NCBI GenBank assembly: GCA_035516075.1
Contig: DATJAQ010000261.1
Coordinates: 1-7,819, forward strand
Reading direction: 5' to 3'
DNA from: Gp13-AA77 sp035516075
GTDB lineage: Bacteria; Acidobacteriota; Terriglobia; UBA7540
Length of the DNA stretch: 7,819 nucleotides
Positions 7,369 to 7,819 of this stretch are shown piece by piece. The number at the start of each line of letters is the position of its first letter. Position 1 is the first letter of the stretch. Below the pieces are notes generated by a model that was not told the DNA's origin, did not search any database, and saw only the letters and a program-made list of their open reading frames with translations. The position numbers and the translations under genes are program-made.

Positions 7369-7397
7369 ACTTTACGCCGAGCCTCGGCCGTAAACAA
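7369..7397 (-). promoter_or_regulatory. Candidate weak promoter of the heme/HEAT operon
   Basis: On the minus strand, TTGTTT (7392-7397) and TAAAGT (7369-7374) are spaced by exactly 17 bp. They match the -35 and -10 consensus at three and four of six positions. Initiation near 7362 would give a leader of about 32 nt including the GGAGG. The match is weak, as expected of an activated or regulated promoter, or of chance. It is supported mainly by position and by the dyad lying across it. Confidence 0.35.
7371..7394. promoter_or_regulatory. 24-bp imperfect dyad across the operon promoter, possible operator
   Basis: On the plus strand the outer arms TTTACG (7371-7376) and CGTAAA (7389-7394) and the inner arms CCGAG (7377-7381) and CTCGG (7383-7387) form an 11-bp-arm inverted repeat. 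It has a 1-bp centre and one unpaired C at 7388. It lies 42-65 bp upstream of the start codon and overlaps both candidate promoter hexamers. A dimeric repressor or activator site is the simplest reading. A leader-RNA hairpin is the alternative if transcription begins further upstream. No T-run follows on either strand, so it is not an intrinsic terminator. Confidence 0.5.
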
Positions 7398-7680
7398 GAG
7401 GGTTTCAAGGCAGGGGTGCACGATGTGGAAGCGCGAAGGCTGGGCGTTTGTGAGTGGAGAGGGGCCTTCTCGTGGTGGCTGACAGTGTAGGGTGCCGCCG
7501 GAGAGGAGAGCCCTGGGTGCCAGACTTTCCGGCTCCAGGCCTATCATCGCCCGGCTTTCCCCTAAAATCGGCGGTCGCTCTCAGGACTTCTGGGAGCGCC
7601 GAACCACGCGGAAGGCGGCTTGAGGGCACTTTCTGGTTATTGTCGTGCACCCGGCACTGACCTTCGTCAATTGTAGCACC
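7398..7680. other. Gene-free stretch upstream of the operon
   Basis: I see no convincing gene, RNA or strong promoter here. The open frames on either strand are short, biased, start at poor sites and have low-complexity Arg/Pro/Ala-rich translations. The right part (from about 7620) is visibly more AT-rich than the genes. It could hold distal regulatory sites for the minus-strand operon or the scar of an older insertion. Confidence 0.5.
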
Positions 7681-7740
7681 TGTCAAGCCATTGAAGAATG
7701 TAACTTTCAAGAGAGCCGTCAAGCCATCAGAAATGTAACT
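7681..7740. mobile_element. Two ~24-bp direct repeats, candidate insertion-sequence end
   Basis: Copy 1 (7681-7705) and copy 2 (7717-7740) share exact cores GTCAAGCCAT and AATGTAACT, with a 5-6 bp variable middle. They are offset by about 36 bp. Copy 1 starts with TGTCAAG. Spaced repeats at a TG-starting terminus are characteristic of IS21-type ends, and similar TGTCAAG-type termini occur in IS21/IS481-like elements as I remember them. The local sequence is AT-richer than its surroundings. If this is right, the element body lies to the right, beyond 7819, and no transposase is visible. The alternative is a pair of binding sites for a regulator. Confidence 0.4.
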
Positions 7741-7819
7741 CTACGGGGTGGCCGTAATCCTTTCTCTGGAACGCCGGTAAAGCGCTCCGGGGCTGAGGCG
7801 CTGGTGCGCCAGGCGGTAA
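7741..7819. other. Right-edge sequence with small hairpins, no gene visible
   Basis: This segment follows the direct repeats. It contains TACGG-N5-CCGTA (7742-7756) and GGCGC-TGGT-GCGCC (7797-7810), both perfect short inverted repeats. No start codon with a ribosome-binding site is evident before the window ends. It may be the subterminal part of a mobile element. Confidence 0.3.

Noticed and set aside
3889..7482. A 1197-aa open frame on the plus strand opposite the 1108-aa gene
   Set aside because: It is the antisense shadow of a GC-rich gene. Its translation is rich in His, Arg, Val and Gly with no recognisable domain, whereas the minus-strand frame shows an export segment, CxxCH, QW-like and HEAT motifs and a good ribosome-binding site.
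6939..7547. A 202-aa minus-strand frame overlapping the start of the 1108-aa gene
   Set aside because: It overlaps the well-supported coding start in another frame, and its Arg/Pro/Ser-rich low-complexity translation is typical of shadow frames.
7405..7722. A 105-aa minus-strand frame upstream of the operon
   Set aside because: It begins at TTG inside the direct-repeat region, lacks a good ribosome-binding site, runs into the operon's leader region and its translation has no recognisable features.
7681..7740. CRISPR array
   Set aside because: There are only two imperfect copies with an ~11-bp gap between them; no spacer of CRISPR length and no cas gene is visible.

Overview
The window is GC-rich, dense bacterial DNA. 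The FtsK-family translocase resembles what I remember of Acidobacteriota FtsK, and large exported heme proteins built from HEAT repeats, Planctomycete-type cytochrome modules and toroid repeats are common in Acidobacteriota and Planctomycetota. A soil-type Acidobacteriota is my best guess, by pattern recognition only; no database search was possible.

Layout: (1) 2-2041, plus strand: the 3' part of an ftsK/spoIIIE DNA translocase gene, entering from the left edge. (2) 2042-2137: a short intergenic gap with a good tRNA promoter whose -35 box lies in a perfect 8-bp-arm dyad. (3) 2138-2213, plus strand: a complete tRNA-Phe(GAA) with encoded CCA. (4) 2238-7329, minus strand, convergent with ftsK and the tRNA: two large genes 112 bp apart, probably one operon. 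The promoter-proximal gene (4003-7329, 1108 aa) encodes an exported protein with a beta-rich N-terminal part, one CxxCH heme site, a squalene-cyclase/prenyltransferase-like toroid segment and a long C-terminal HEAT array. The distal gene (2238-3890, 550 aa) encodes a membrane-anchored protein with N-terminal HEAT repeats and two tandem, clearly homologous mono-heme modules. (5) 7330-7819: about 490 bp with no convincing gene. It holds the operon's ribosome-binding site and a weak promoter overlapped by a long imperfect dyad. Near the right edge are two copies of a ~24-bp direct repeat in more AT-rich sequence that look like the end of an insertion sequence running out of the window.

The two minus-strand genes share a theme: both are predicted to be exported, carry c-type heme motifs, and use alpha-helical solenoids (HEAT, plus a toroid in one) as scaffold. 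A reasonable inference is a periplasmic or membrane-attached electron-transfer complex with three hemes in total. No enzyme domain with a recognisable catalytic site is visible, so substrate and partner remain unknown. This pair is the most interesting item in the window. The ftsK and tRNA region is ordinary housekeeping DNA.
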